A stretch of 64,000 nucleotides of DNA from Gallibacterium anatis DSM 16844 = F 149 (GTDB taxonomy: Bacteria; Pseudomonadota; Gammaproteobacteria; Enterobacterales; Pasteurellaceae), in the NCBI RefSeq assembly GCF_000379785.1, contig NZ_KB903726.1, forward strand, positions 1 to 64,000. The letters run 5' to 3'. The notes under the pieces are model-generated. The model made no database searches. It was not told the DNA's origin and worked only from the letters and a program-made list of their open reading frames with translations. This document shows, piece after piece, positions 27,927 to 37,609 of the stretch (the first letter of the stretch is position 1; every line of letters begins with the position of its first letter). Both the position numbers and the translations under genes were made by a program.

Positions 27927-29062
27927 TGAAGAAAGGCATAATACTGGTGGTTTGTATGATGATTTCCTTGAGCGGTTGGAGCAAAAAAGTGATATTAGAT
28001 CCTTTTTTTGCGGAAGAGGCGAATATAATGCCTGACTTAATAGAGGATAAAAATTTGGCTGCGACAGATGAATTTGAAGCAATTGCTGTGAAATATATAC
28101 AAGTGAATGAATTGTATAAAATTTTTAATGAAAACGGTAATGGGCTTTTGTCCGGCTTGAGCGGATTTAGTGTCGAACCGAGCAACAATTTATTGTTGGT
28201 GAAAGGGGATAAGCAACAGATACAAAAATTTAAACAGTTAATTTCTCAACTGGATAAACCGGGTAAGCAGATTGCCATAGAAGCACGCATAGTGACGATT
28301 AATAATGAAAGTTTAAATGAGCTTGGCGTTCGTTGGGGAATGTTCAGTGATGCGGATAATTTTCACAAAGTGGCAGCTAAATTTGATAGTTTTGGTTTAG
28401 AAAATTTAAGTTCTCACTTAAATGTTAATTTTTCCACGAGTTCGGAGGCTGCATCTATTGCATTACAGGTGGCAAAAATTCACGGGCGGTTGCTGGATTT
28501 AGAGTTAAAAGCGTTGGAACAGGAAAATAATGTGGAAATTATTGCCAGTCCACATTTATTGACATCTAACCAAAGAAAGGCGTCGATTAAGCAAGGTTCT
28601 GAAATTCCTTATGTTATCGAAGATGATACAGAACGCAGCAGCCGTACTCATATTGAATTTAAAGAGGCAGTATTGGGTTTGGAAGTGACCCCACAAGTGC
28701 TGCATCAAGGCGTGATCTCACTGGATTTGGTGGTAACGCAGAATTCAGCAGGTGCGAGTATTCCTTATGGTGCCGGGCAAGTGGTAACGATTGATAAACA
28801 GGAAGTGCAATCGCAAGTGTTGGTGAGAGATGGAGAAACGGTGGTGTTAGGCGGTATTTTTCACGATCTGATCGGAAAAGGTGAAAATAAAGTGCCGTTG
28901 TTGGGGGATATTCCCGGATTAGGTAAGTTATTCAGTAGCAAATCGGAGCGTCATCAGAAGCGTGAGCTGGTGATTTTTATTACACCAAGAATTATTCATA
29001 ATTCTCAAGAAACGATAGAAAATTATCAAAAGCGTAAACAGGATTTTATGAAAAGCCTTTAG
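27926..29062 (+). CDS. comE: Competence secretin ComE (PilQ/HofQ-like), lacks N0 domain
   Basis: The outer-membrane secretin through which the pilus and DNA pass. 378 residues: signal peptide (1-19), a short linker with VILDPFF, an N1 domain (about 50-110, FEAIAVKYIQVNELY), and the secretin core (IAIEARIVTINNESLNELGVRWG; KQGSEIPYVIEDD; VPLLGDIPGLGKLF; ELVIFITPRII). H. influenzae ComE has about 445 residues and E. coli HofQ 412. The missing part is the N-terminal N0 (STN-like) domain. The DPF motif after the signal peptide recalls ComD/PilP, so this may be a comD-comE deletion fusion. Confidence 0.9.
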   Translation: MKKGIILVVCMMISLSGWSKKVILDPFFAEEANIMPDLIEDKNLAATDEFEAIAVKYIQVNELYKIFNENGNGLLSGLSGFSVEPSNNLLLVKGDKQQIQKFKQLISQLDKPGKQIAIEARIVTINNESLNELGVRWGMFSDADNFHKVAAKFDSFGLENLSSHLNVNFSTSSEAASIALQVAKIHGRLLDLELKALEQENNVEIIASPHLLTSNQRKASIKQGSEIPYVIEDDTERSSRTHIEFKEAVLGLEVTPQVLHQGVISLDLVVTQNSAGASIPYGAGQVVTIDKQEVQSQVLVRDGETVVLGGIFHDLIGKGENKVPLLGDIPGLGKLFSSKSERHQKRELVIFITPRIIHNSQETIENYQKRKQDFMKSL

Positions 29063-29414
29063 GGGTTGAAAGCCCACCGCGCAATAGCATTGGGATGATT
29101 TAATTTTGGGGTGTTTAAATGAGAGCAGTTAATGCGGTAATACCTTATCTGTTGTTCTGTGAATAGAAACAAAAATACAAGGAAACAATCTTCGATAAAA
29201 ATACAATGCAAGGTTGAAATATAATCCCATTTCTTGAGATAATATTGAGCTATCTCAATAAACATTCGAGGTCTAGGGGATCTTTTGAGTGTTGTAATTA
29301 TGAAGAATACTTCGGTATTCTTTTTCTTTTGTAATAAAAACAACATTGTGTGTGAGTGTTACAATATTCAAAGATCAAACTATTCATAATTTTTAAACCT
29401 TAAGAACGATAAAA
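29063..29414 (+). other. 352-bp spacer between comE and aroK
   Basis: No convincing gene. H. influenzae has comF after comE; no comF is seen here. The spacer holds an 8-bp inverted repeat TTGAGATA/TATCTCAA (29234-29258) and a strong plus-strand terminator at 29303-29330, 240 bp beyond comE. Either the com transcript has a long 3' UTR or a small RNA is encoded here. A 95-codon minus-strand frame across it shows no family features. Confidence 0.55.
29303..29330 (+). terminator. UUCG-loop terminator after the com operon
   Basis: AAGAATAC (29303-29310), tetraloop TTCG, GTATTCTT (29315-29322), then further Ts to 29330. A textbook intrinsic terminator. Confidence 0.9.
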
Positions 29415-29942
29415 ATGGCGGAAAAAAGAAATATTTTTTTAATTGGCCCGATGGGAGCAGGGAAAAGTACGATTGGTCGTCAACTTGCTCAACTGCTAAG
29501 TATGGATTTTGTGGATTCTGATACCGAAATTGAACAGCGAGCCGGTGCTGATATCGGTTGGATTTTTGATGTTGAGGGCGAAGAAGGGTTCAGAAAAAGA
29601 GAAGAACGCATCATTAATGAATTGACTCAACGTCAAGGCATTGTTTTATCGACCGGCGGCGGTGCGGTGATGTCAAAAGAAAACCGCAACCATCTTTCAG
29701 CGCGTGGAATTGTGATTTATTTAGAAACCACAGTGGAAAAACAACATCAACGCACTTTGCGTGATAAAAAACGTCCTCTATTACAGGGGGTGGAAGATCC
29801 GCGTAAAGTATTGGAAGATTTGGCTAAAATTCGTACGCCGTTGTATGAAGAAATTGCAGACATTACACTGCAAACAGATGATCAAAGTGCTAAATTAATG
29901 GCAAATAATATCATCGATTTATTAGAAAATTTTGCGGGCTAA
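29415..29942 (+). CDS. aroK: Shikimate kinase
   Basis: A 175-residue AroK, phosphorylating shikimate in chorismate synthesis. Walker [15 protein letters not shown] (residues 12-25), the shikimate-binding [28 protein letters not shown] and STGGGAV are present. The aroK-aroB-dam order matches E. coli. The upstream terminator suggests a separate promoter in the 80 bp before the ATG. Confidence 0.97.
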   Translation: MAEKRNIFLIGPMGAGKSTIGRQLAQLLSMDFVDSDTEIEQRAGADIGWIFDVEGEEGFRKREERIINELTQRQGIVLSTGGGAVMSKENRNHLSARGIVIYLETTVEKQHQRTLRDKKRPLLQGVEDPRKVLEDLAKIRTPLYEEIADITLQTDDQSAKLMANNIIDLLENFAG

Positions 29943-29975
29943 TCAATAGCTTGCAGCTTGAATAAGGATAGAAAA

Positions 29976-31067
29976 ATGGTCAATGTATATGTAGAACTTA
30001 AAGAGCGTCGTTATCCGATTGCGATTGGTAGTGGATTATTATCTGATCCTAGCCATTATTCTCCTTTGAAAGCAGGCGATAAGGTAATGATTGTCAGCAA
30101 TCCGACAGTCGCAAAATTTTATTTGAGTACGGTGAAAAAGGCGTTGCAACAGCTAGGGTGCGTAGTTGATGAAGTGCTATTAAATGATGGTGAGCAGTAT
30201 AAAACATTGGCATCTTTAAATCAGATTTTCACGGCTTTGTTGGAAGCAAAACACGGTCGTGATACTACCATATTAGCGCTAGGCGGCGGCGTGATTGGTG
30301 ATATTGCCGGTTATGCAGCAGCGTCGTATCAACGCGGTGTTCGTTTTATTCAAGTTCCAACCACGCTATTGGCGCAGGTGGATTCTTCTGTCGGTGGTAA
30401 AACAGCGGTCAATCACGAGCTCGGTAAAAATATGATTGGTGCATTTTATCAACCAAGTAAAGTTATTATTGATACTGATACATTGCGCACTTTGCCGAGC
30501 AGAGAAGTGAGTGCCGGCTTGGCAGAAGTGATTAAATATGGTGCGATTCTGGATTATGATTTCTTTGTCTGGTTGGAGCAGCATATTGATGAATTAATGC
30601 AGTTGCAGCCGAGTGCTTTGCAGTACTGTATTCAACGTTGCTGCGAGTTAAAGGCGTTAACCGTAGCAAAAGATGAAACAGAGCAAGGTGAAAGAGCATT
30701 ACTTAATTTAGGTCATACTTTTGGGCACGCGATTGAAACTCACCTTGGTTATGGTAAATGGCTTCACGGTGAAGCCGTTGCTGCCGGAATGATGATGGCG
30801 GCATATCTTTCTCATCATTTGGGCGATCTTTCCGCCGGTGATATTTCACGTTTACAACATTTGTTGCAGCAGGCTGATTTGCCGGTATACTCTCCGGAAG
30901 AAATGACGGCAGATGACTATTTGCCGCATATGATGCGTGACAAAAAAGTGTTGGCAGGCAAACTTCGTCTGATTTTATTAAAATCACTGGGAAGTGCTTA
31001 TGTCACATCGGATGTGGATAAAGCACTGGTGTTGCAATCAATTCAAGACTGCATTAAACCGCATTAA
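29976..31067 (+). CDS. aroB: 3-dehydroquinate synthase
   Basis: AroB converts DAHP to 3-dehydroquinate with NAD and a metal ion. Start set at ATG 29976 (363 residues; E. coli 362), behind AAGGATAG; the frame opens at a TTG at 29958. Key segments are [40 protein letters not shown] and the metal-binding [10 protein letters not shown]. It is followed 3 bp later by dam. Confidence 0.97.
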   Translation: MVNVYVELKERRYPIAIGSGLLSDPSHYSPLKAGDKVMIVSNPTVAKFYLSTVKKALQQLGCVVDEVLLNDGEQYKTLASLNQIFTALLEAKHGRDTTILALGGGVIGDIAGYAAASYQRGVRFIQVPTTLLAQVDSSVGGKTAVNHELGKNMIGAFYQPSKVIIDTDTLRTLPSREVSAGLAEVIKYGAILDYDFFVWLEQHIDELMQLQPSALQYCIQRCCELKALTVAKDETEQGERALLNLGHTFGHAIETHLGYGKWLHGEAVAAGMMMAAYLSHHLGDLSAGDISRLQHLLQQADLPVYSPEEMTADDYLPHMMRDKKVLAGKLRLILLKSLGSAYVTSDVDKALVLQSIQDCIKPH

Positions 31068-31070
31068 TTT

Positions 31071-31970
31071 ATGTCGTCAAAGATAATGATGCCGAAATAC
31101 CGCTCTTTTCTGAAATGGGCAGGTGGTAAATATCGCGTTATTGATGATATTAAGCGTCTTTATCCGAAAGGAAAGACGCAATTAATCGAACCTTTTGTCG
31201 GGGCAGGAACCGTCTTTTTAAATAGTGATTTTGATCATTATTTACTGGCGGATATTAATCCCGATTTGATCAATCTCTTCAATATTGTGAAGGCGGACGT
31301 TAATACTTATATCAAAGAGAGTCGTTCGCTTTTTATACATCCTGAAGCAAATACGGCAACACGTTATTACCAATTAAGAGCACTCTTTAATCAGAGCGAT
31401 GATCGCTGGTTACGAGCAATAATTTTTCTTTATTTAAATCGTTTTGGTTTTAACGGTCTATGTCGTTATAACAGCGAAAATGAGTTCAATGTGCCCTTTG
31501 GCAGTTATAGTCAGCACTATTTTCCGGAAAAGGAATTGCACTATTTTGCAGAAAAAGCGCAGAAAGCAGAGTTTATCTGTGCCTCTTTTCAGCAAACATT
31601 TGCCGCCGCAAGTGAGAACAGTGTGATCTACTGCGATCCGCCTTATGCGCCGATAAAGCAGGAGAGCAATTTTACCCGTTATGCCGGCAATGATTTCGGT
31701 TTAACCCAGCAGCAAGAGTTGGCTGAGTTATCCAAACAGACCGCCCAGCAGCATAATGCACTGGTGATGATCTCTAATCACGATACCGTTTTTACGCGTC
31801 GTATTTATCAAGGTGCAAGGTTTAAGCGCGTTAATGTGCAGCGCTCGATCAGCCATTCCGGAGAAAAACGCATTAAGGTGAAAGAGCTGATTGCCGTTTT
31901 TGAAAAGCAAAACTTGCAAAAATGGCAAGCTAAACAGCAGATGAGAGCGGCATTGTCGGAATCACCTTAA
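31071..31970 (+). CDS. dam: DNA adenine methylase (GATC)
   Basis: Dam methylates adenine in GATC and marks the parental strand for mismatch repair. 299 residues with FLKWAGGKYRVIDDI (SAM site), IEPFVGAGTVFLN, and the catalytic DPPYAP near residue 190. Its position after aroB matches enterics, except that damX is missing. The 3' end overlaps the convergent dciA gene by 41 bp. Confidence 0.96.
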   Translation: MSSKIMMPKYRSFLKWAGGKYRVIDDIKRLYPKGKTQLIEPFVGAGTVFLNSDFDHYLLADINPDLINLFNIVKADVNTYIKESRSLFIHPEANTATRYYQLRALFNQSDDRWLRAIIFLYLNRFGFNGLCRYNSENEFNVPFGSYSQHYFPEKELHYFAEKAQKAEFICASFQQTFAAASENSVIYCDPPYAPIKQESNFTRYAGNDFGLTQQQELAELSKQTAQQHNALVMISNHDTVFTRRIYQGARFKRVNVQRSISHSGEKRIKVKELIAVFEKQNLQKWQAKQQMRAALSESP

Positions 31971-32271
31971 ATTCGAGTTGTTTGATATCGGGGTAAAGCG
32001 TGTTGATGCTACGGAGCAGTTGAGCCTGTTGAAGCAGTAGTGCTTGTCGTACACTGCCGTTGGCAACGTGAAATAAAATTTTTTCTTCATTGTATTGAGC
32101 AATACGAAGTTGCCCACGGAATTGTGTTGGAATGCATTGCTCAATATTGCGATAAAATTGTTGCCGTTTTTGTTGTTGTGCCAACAAACCGGAAAGCGAA
32201 GAACGTTGTAAAATTTCATTCACATTCAATGTTTTTTGATTTCTGATCTGTTTCTTGTCATTTAATGGCAT
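31930..32271 (-). CDS. dciA: DUF721/DciA-like protein
   Basis: A 113-residue protein of the DUF721 family. NEILQRSSLSGLLAQQQKRQQFYRNIEQ and the alpha-beta core LRIAQYNEEKILFHVANGSVRQALLLQQAQLL fit the KH-like DciA domain (quoted here only in part). DciA loads the replicative helicase DnaB in bacteria that lack DnaC. Proximity to secM-secA matches other Pasteurellaceae. It is shorter than many DciA proteins. Confidence 0.75.
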   Translation of the reverse strand: MPLNDKKQIRNQKTLNVNEILQRSSLSGLLAQQQKRQQFYRNIEQCIPTQFRGQLRIAQYNEEKILFHVANGSVRQALLLQQAQLLRSINTLYPDIKQLEFKVIPTMPLSSAV

Positions 32272-32361
32272 TTCCGTCCCTTCCGTTAGTGAATTTTATG
32301 CTATTATAGCGCAACTATTTTATAATTTTTCCCGTTTTAACCAGTTTTATTAGGCATTGCA

Positions 32362-32697
32362 GTGAATTACCTTTTCTCATTGAAAATCGGAAAAAAAACA
32401 GTCTGGCATCGCTTGATTTTAAGCTTGCTGACGTTACTGTTTTTGCCGATGCACAGCGAACAGCCTAATAATCCGGTTACACCATTGCAGCCGGAGGCAA
32501 ATCAATCTGTTATCGGCATTGAATTGCAACAGCTTAATCTGCAGTTTGTCGCATTAAAAAAACAGTTGCAACAAAGCGAAGTTGTGCGGCAAAAAAGCAG
32601 AATGCAACCGGTTCAATATTCGCTGGTGCAGAATCGTCCTCAACAGCTCAATCGTTACCAAATTCTTATCCGTGCTGGGCCTAAATTCATTGTTTGA
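32362..32697 (+). CDS. secM: SecM-like secretion monitor with IRAGP arrest motif
   Basis: A 111-residue protein starting at GTG 32362. A basic N-terminus ([10 protein letters not shown]) and hydrophobic stretch (about 18-30) form a signal-like sequence. The C-terminus reads IRAGP at residues 103-107, four residues from the end, as in E. coli SecM (RAGPQRLT). The upstream arrest residues Phe150 and Trp155 of E. coli are not conserved. It lies directly before secA. Translation stalling at this motif should raise secA expression when export is slow. Confidence 0.85.
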   Translation: MNYLFSLKIGKKTVWHRLILSLLTLLFLPMHSEQPNNPVTPLQPEANQSVIGIELQQLNLQFVALKKQLQQSEVVRQKSRMQPVQYSLVQNRPQQLNRYQILIRAGPKFIV

Positions 32698-32762
32698 TTT
32701 ATGTAGGCACCGATGAAGAGTCACCGGTAGAGTATTTATTCTATTTTGAAAAAGAAATTATT

Positions 32763-35480
32763 ATGTTATCAGCTATTGCAAGAAAACTTTTTGGAAGTCG
32801 TAATGACCGTATTTTGCGCCGCTTAAATAAGCGTGTGAATTTAATCAATAAATTAGAACCTGAATTTGAAGCGCTTTCCGATGAACAGTTAAAAGCGAAA
32901 ACCGCAGAGTTTCGTGATCGTTTGGAAAAAGGCGAAACTTTGGAACAATTGCTGCCGGAAGCGTTTGCTACTGTGCGTGAAGCGAGTAAACGTGTTTTGG
33001 GTTTGCGTCCGTTTGATGTACAGCTCATCGGCGGAATGGTGTTGAATAATCGCTGTATTGCAGAAATGCGTACCGGGGAAGGTAAAACGTTAACCGCAAC
33101 GCTGCCTTGTTACCTCAATGCTTTAACCGGCAAAGGCGTACACGTAGTAACCGTTAACGATTACCTCGCGCGCCGTGATGCGGAAACTAACCGTCCGCTG
33201 TTTGAATTTTTAGGAATGACAGTGGCAGTGAATGTGCCCGGTTTATTGCCTGAAGAGAAACGTGCGGCTTATGCTGCGGATATTACTTACGCCACCAACA
33301 GTGAATTAGGTTTCGATTATCTAAGAGATAACCTTGCTCATACGATGCACGAGCGTTTTCAACGTCCGTTATATTATGCGTTGGTCGATGAAGTTGACTC
33401 AATTTTGATTGATGAAGCGCGTACACCATTGATTATTTCCGGACAGGCGGAAGACAGTTCCGATCTCTATATCGCGATCAATAAATTAATCCCTCAATTA
33501 ATTAAACAGGATAAAGAGGATAGCGATGAGTACCAAGGCGATGGTGATTTTACCGTTGATTTGAAAAATAAACAGGCCTATTTGACTGAACGTGGTCAGA
33601 TTAAGATCGAGAAGTTATTGGTACAGGCCGGTTTGATGAAAGAGGATGAGTCGCTCTACTCCCCTTCAAAAATTACCCTTTTGCATCACGTTTACGCCGC
33701 GTTGCGTGCGCACGCTTTATTTGAGCGAGATGTGGATTATATTGTGAAAGACGGCGAGGTGATTATTGTTGATGAACACACCGGTCGTACAATGGCAGGA
33801 CGCCGTTGGTCTGATGGTTTACACCAAGCCATTGAAGCGAAAGAAGGGGTTCAGATTCAAAGTGAAAATCAAACCGTTGCTTCCATTACGTACCAAAACT
33901 ACTTCCGTTTATATGAAAAATTGGCAGGAATGACTGGGACAGCCGATACCGAAGCCTTTGAATTCCAACAAATTTATGGCTTGGAAACCATTGTTATTCC
34001 AACCAATAAACCAATGATTCGTGATGATAGAACAGATTTAATGTTCAAAACGGAAGCGGATAAATTCCAAGCCATTGTGGAAGATATTAAAGATTGTGTC
34101 GCACGCCAACAACCTGTTTTGGTCGGGACAGTATCTATCGAAAAATCAGAATTGTTATCTGATATTTTGAAAAAAGAGGGCATTAAACATAATGTGTTGA
34201 ATGCGAAATTCCACGCCCAAGAAGCGGAAATTGTGGCGGATGCCGGTTATCCGGGCGCGGTGACTATTGCTACTAATATGGCAGGTCGTGGTACCGATAT
34301 TGTGTTAGGCGGTAACTGGAAAGCGGAAGTGGCAAAATTGGAAAATCCGACTGAAGAACAGATCGAAGCGATTAAAAAAGCGTGGCAGGAACGTCACGAT
34401 ATTGTGATGAAAGCGGGTGGTTTGCATATTATTGGTACGGAACGCCACGAATCTCGTCGAATTGACAACCAGTTGCGCGGTCGTTCCGGACGACAAGGCG
34501 ATCCGGGTTCTTCTCGTTTCTATCTCTCTTTGGATGATGCATTAATGCGGATTTACTTGAATGAAGGTAAGTTGAACTTAATGCGCAAAGCATTTTCCGA
34601 ACCGGGTGAGGCGATGGAATCTAAAATGTTGACCAAAGTGATTGCTTCTGCCCAAGCAAAAGTGGAAGCGCATAACTTTGACGGACGTAAAAATCTGCTT
34701 GAGTTTGATGATGTTGCCAACGATCAACGCCACGCCATTTATGCACAGCGTAATGAATTGTTGGAAAATGATGATATTTCCGAAACGATTGATGTGATTC
34801 GTGAAGATGTTTTCAATCACGTTATCGATCAATATATTCCACCGCAATCTTTGGAAGAGCTGTGGGATGTAGAAGGGTTGGAAAAACGTTTGAAAGCTGA
34901 TTTCAATATGGATTTACCAATCTCGAAATGGTTGGATGAAGATCACAATCTGCACGAAGAGACTTTACGTGAACGCATTATTCAAATTGCAGTGGACGAG
35001 TATAAAAATAAAGAATCGTTGGTCGGCGCAGAAACGATGCGCAATTTTGAGAAAGGCGTAATGTTACAAACCCTAGATGAACTATGGAAAGAACATCTTG
35101 CCGCAATGGACTATTTGCGTAAGAGCATTCATTTACGCGGTTATGCACAAAAAGATCCGAAACAGGAATACAAGAAAGAATCTTTCCAAATGTTTACGGA
35201 AATGTTGGAAACATTGAAGTTTAATGTGGTTAGCATTTTGACCAAAGTTCAGGTACGTACTCAAGAGGAAATTGAGGCGGCTGAAAAAGCCAGAATGGAT
35301 GCTGCGCAGCGTGCTGCCGAACAGGCACATATTCAGTATCACAGTGGCGAGGATGCGGCAGAGAACAGTACAGCCGGAGATGAGGATTTTTCTCATCCAA
35401 AACGTAAAATCGGCAGAAATGAACCTTGCCCTTGCGGTTCGGGCAAAAAATATAAACATTGTCACGGACGTATCCAGTAA
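32763..35480 (+). CDS. secA: Protein translocase ATPase SecA
   Basis: SecA drives preproteins through SecYEG. Start set at ATG 32763 (905 residues; E. coli 901); the open frame begins at 32694. Walker [12 protein letters not shown], the DEAD-like [15 protein letters not shown], the IRA regions and [14 protein letters not shown] are present. The C-terminal zinc site reads [16 protein letters not shown]. The 65-bp gap to secM holds the weak secA ribosome-binding site, consistent with SecM-controlled unmasking. Confidence 0.98.
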   Translation: MLSAIARKLFGSRNDRILRRLNKRVNLINKLEPEFEALSDEQLKAKTAEFRDRLEKGETLEQLLPEAFATVREASKRVLGLRPFDVQLIGGMVLNNRCIAEMRTGEGKTLTATLPCYLNALTGKGVHVVTVNDYLARRDAETNRPLFEFLGMTVAVNVPGLLPEEKRAAYAADITYATNSELGFDYLRDNLAHTMHERFQRPLYYALVDEVDSILIDEARTPLIISGQAEDSSDLYIAINKLIPQLIKQDKEDSDEYQGDGDFTVDLKNKQAYLTERGQIKIEKLLVQAGLMKEDESLYSPSKITLLHHVYAALRAHALFERDVDYIVKDGEVIIVDEHTGRTMAGRRWSDGLHQAIEAKEGVQIQSENQTVASITYQNYFRLYEKLAGMTGTADTEAFEFQQIYGLETIVIPTNKPMIRDDRTDLMFKTEADKFQAIVEDIKDCVARQQPVLVGTVSIEKSELLSDILKKEGIKHNVLNAKFHAQEAEIVADAGYPGAVTIATNMAGRGTDIVLGGNWKAEVAKLENPTEEQIEAIKKAWQERHDIVMKAGGLHIIGTERHESRRIDNQLRGRSGRQGDPGSSRFYLSLDDALMRIYLNEGKLNLMRKAFSEPGEAMESKMLTKVIASAQAKVEAHNFDGRKNLLEFDDVANDQRHAIYAQRNELLENDDISETIDVIREDVFNHVIDQYIPPQSLEELWDVEGLEKRLKADFNMDLPISKWLDEDHNLHEETLRERIIQIAVDEYKNKESLVGAETMRNFEKGVMLQTLDELWKEHLAAMDYLRKSIHLRGYAQKDPKQEYKKESFQMFTEMLETLKFNVVSILTKVQVRTQEEIEAAEKARMDAAQRAAEQAHIQYHSGEDAAENSTAGDEDFSHPKRKIGRNEPCPCGSGKKYKHCHGRIQ

Positions 35481-35489
35481 ATAATTGTG

Positions 35490-35520
35490 AGGCTTCACTT
35501 AGCGTGAAGCCTTATTCTTA
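35490..35520 (+). terminator. terminator of secA
   Basis: AGGCTTCAC (35490-35498) pairs with GTGAAGCCT (35504-35512), followed by TATTCTTAT. The T-tract is imperfect, so some read-through into mutT is possible. Confidence 0.7.
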
Positions 35521-35536
35521 TAAGAGGTAATTGAAT

Positions 35537-35944
35537 GTGAAGAAGCCATTGGTAAAAGTGTCGGCAGGCATTATTCGTAATGAATTCAAACAGATCTATT
35601 TAACTCAACGATTAGAGGGAAAGGATTTTGCGCAGTCTTGGGAGTTCCCCGGCGGTAAAGTGGATAAAGGTGAAACACCGGAACAGGCATTAAAACGAGA
35701 ACTGGAAGAGGAAATCGGTATTTTTGTATTGCACGCAAAATTATACGAGCATTTCGAGTTTGAGTATCCGAGTAAAAGAATTTCGTTCTATTTCTATTTA
35801 GTGGATGAATGGGTTGGCGAGCCTTTTGGTCGGGAAGGGCAAGAGGGTTTTTGGTTGGAACAGAAAGAGTTGGATGTCGGGCAATTCCCGCCGGCAAATG
35901 TGAAAATTATTCAACAATTGTTGGCTGAAACAGAAGCTGATTAG
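35537..35944 (+). CDS. mutT: 8-oxo-dGTP diphosphatase
   Basis: MutT removes 8-oxo-dGTP from the nucleotide pool. The Nudix box is complete: [20 protein letters not shown] followed by EIGI. Start is probably GTG 35537, 9 bp after AAGAGG, giving 135 residues; a TTG at 35531 is the alternative. There is no ATG in frame. mutT after secA is a conserved order. Its end overlaps the convergent holA gene by 4 bp. Confidence 0.93.
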   Translation: MKKPLVKVSAGIIRNEFKQIYLTQRLEGKDFAQSWEFPGGKVDKGETPEQALKRELEEEIGIFVLHAKLYEHFEFEYPSKRISFYFYLVDEWVGEPFGREGQEGFWLEQKELDVGQFPPANVKIIQQLLAETEAD

Positions 35945-36981
35945 GCGGCAAGTTTTACGGTAAGTTGTTGTAATGCTTGCCAACTGTTTTCATCACCCTG
36001 TTGTTTGATTGCTTTTTCGATGACAGTTAAATGCTGAATAGCATCGTATAAGCGATGGTAATTTAAGCGTTGGATAGCGGCACTATAAAGCGGTCGTCTA
36101 TTCTTCCAAATTTTGTATTGATCAAATTTTTGACGCAACAACTGCGAATTGAGCATTTGTTGCGTATTTTCAATTTTTATCTTGTCATCACTACCAAGTC
36201 GTAATAACAGCAGTAATTCTTTTTGTAAAATACGTAACAATACTACCGGCTGAACATCGCCTTCGTTTTGTAGCTGTTCTAAAATGCGGACACAGCGATA
36301 TTTTTTGCCTTGTAAAATGGCATCAATCCATTGAAACGGCGTAAAAACAGCAGATTGTTCAATACATTGCCCGGCATTTATTAGCGTAATTTTTTGTTGC
36401 GGATAAAGCAGTTGCATTAGCTGTAGCGTCTGTTTTAATGCTGCTAAATTATTTTCATAATTGTAAGCGAGCAGCTCGACGGCTTCGTTATCAATGCTTA
36501 ATTCCATCATCTTAGCGCGTTGCTGAATCCATTGCGGCAACTGTTCCAAAGTGGGTGTTTGGCAATTAATCTGCAATGTTTTGATCTGTTCTAATGTTTT
36601 GAACCACGCTTGCTTTTCAATGGTAGTGGTCAGTTTTGCGATTTGAAAAATAGCGATGATGTCGGAATGCAACAAAGAAACTAGCTGTTGTAATTGCTGT
36701 TGTAACTGGGCGTTAATATTATCTGGCAAAGTGAAAAGGAAAATCTGTTGTTGTGAAAATAAACCGAAAGTTTGTAGATCGGTAAAGAGTGTTGCCCAAT
36801 CAGTATTACTATCGATAACGATTTCCTGTTTTTGTGTTGCGCCTTGCTGTTTGCCGAATTGAAAAAGGTGATATTTGCTTTCTTCAATCAATAGTGGATC
36901 TTGCCCAACCAACAAATATGCAGGATAGGTTTTTTGTTGCAATGTGTGGACAAGTTGGTTGGCAAAGATCCGTATTATCAT
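35941..36981 (-). CDS. holA: DNA polymerase III delta subunit
   Basis: HolA is the clamp-loader subunit that opens the beta ring. 346 residues, with the N-terminal [20 protein letters not shown] and the central [14 protein letters not shown] typical of the family. Very rich in Gln and Leu, as usual. It follows lptE by 8 bp, the conserved leuS-lptE-holA order of enterics. Confidence 0.93.
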   Translation of the reverse strand: MIIRIFANQLVHTLQQKTYPAYLLVGQDPLLIEESKYHLFQFGKQQGATQKQEIVIDSNTDWATLFTDLQTFGLFSQQQIFLFTLPDNINAQLQQQLQQLVSLLHSDIIAIFQIAKLTTTIEKQAWFKTLEQIKTLQINCQTPTLEQLPQWIQQRAKMMELSIDNEAVELLAYNYENNLAALKQTLQLMQLLYPQQKITLINAGQCIEQSAVFTPFQWIDAILQGKKYRCVRILEQLQNEGDVQPVVLLRILQKELLLLLRLGSDDKIKIENTQQMLNSQLLRQKFDQYKIWKNRRPLYSAAIQRLNYHRLYDAIQHLTVIEKAIKQQGDENSWQALQQLTVKLAA

Positions 36982-36989
36982 AATTGAGA

Positions 36990-37478
36990 TTAGTATTGTT
37001 GTTGGATACTGATCATTTTGATTAAAATTTGTTGTGCCGCCTGCTTGTACATATCATTACGGATTAGTTGCTGTTCCGCATTTTTTGCTAATGCGGCACG
37101 AGAGTTGTCAAAAAATGTACGCGAAACTTGCACTTCTATTGGATATTGCTTTTTATCCGGCATTTGCAAAGATGCACTTACGGATAAAGAAAGTAAGGAT
37201 TCCGCTTCACGGCCTTGTTTAAAGACAGACACCACTTCATCACTGCTGGTAGAACCGTTTAATTTTAATGTCGGAACATTTCCTTCTTCAACCAAAGTAA
37301 CACCGTGGGTACGCAATTCTTTGCGCATTGCAATGGCAATATCGCTGTATTTGTCGCCACTGCTGAGTTTGACTTCTTTAAAAAGTTTTTGTGAAAGTTG
37401 GTCATTAGCAAAGTGGAAACCGCAAGAAGAGAGTAACAATGTCGCAGACAAGGCGAAAATATATTTTAGTTTATGCAT
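36990..37478 (-). CDS. lptE: LPS-assembly lipoprotein LptE
   Basis: LptE plugs the LptD barrel that inserts LPS in the outer membrane. Start set at ATG 37478 because AAGGAGATTTTG precedes it, giving 162 residues. The signal peptide MHKLKYIFALSATLLLSSCG has the lipobox LSSC, with Cys19 lipidated. The frame is open further upstream but would bury the signal peptide. Operon leuS-lptE-holA. Confidence 0.93.
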   Translation of the reverse strand: MHKLKYIFALSATLLLSSCGFHFANDQLSQKLFKEVKLSSGDKYSDIAIAMRKELRTHGVTLVEEGNVPTLKLNGSTSSDEVVSVFKQGREAESLLSLSVSASLQMPDKKQYPIEVQVSRTFFDNSRAALAKNAEQQLIRNDMYKQAAQQILIKMISIQQQY

Positions 37479-37567
37479 CAAAATCTCCTTATTCATTGAC
37501 ATCTTAATAATCGTTGCAAGTGAGGTTAAATAATAACTTCCAACTAAAGTATTAAGATTACTGTAAT

Positions 37568-37595
37568 GTGCCACCGCCGTTTAATGCGGTGGCAC
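37568..37595 (-). other. strong hairpin between leuS and lptE
   Basis: GTGCCACCGC (37568-37577) and GCGGTGGCAC (37586-37595) form a perfect 10-bp GC-rich stem with an 8-nt loop, 14 bp after the leuS stop. There is no T-run, so it is not a standard terminator. It may be a processing or stability element, or a rho-linked pause. Confidence 0.5.
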
Positions 37596-37609
37596 GTTGA
37601 TGATTGCTT

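Noticed and set aside
29059-29346. 95-codon minus-strand open frame after comE
   Set aside because: No recognisable domain, no good ribosome-binding site, low-complexity Phe/Leu-rich start, and it is crossed by a plus-strand terminator.
37018-37533. 171-codon plus-strand frame antisense to lptE
   Set aside because: It mirrors lptE, whose lipobox, start site and operon position are clear; the antisense protein has no family features.
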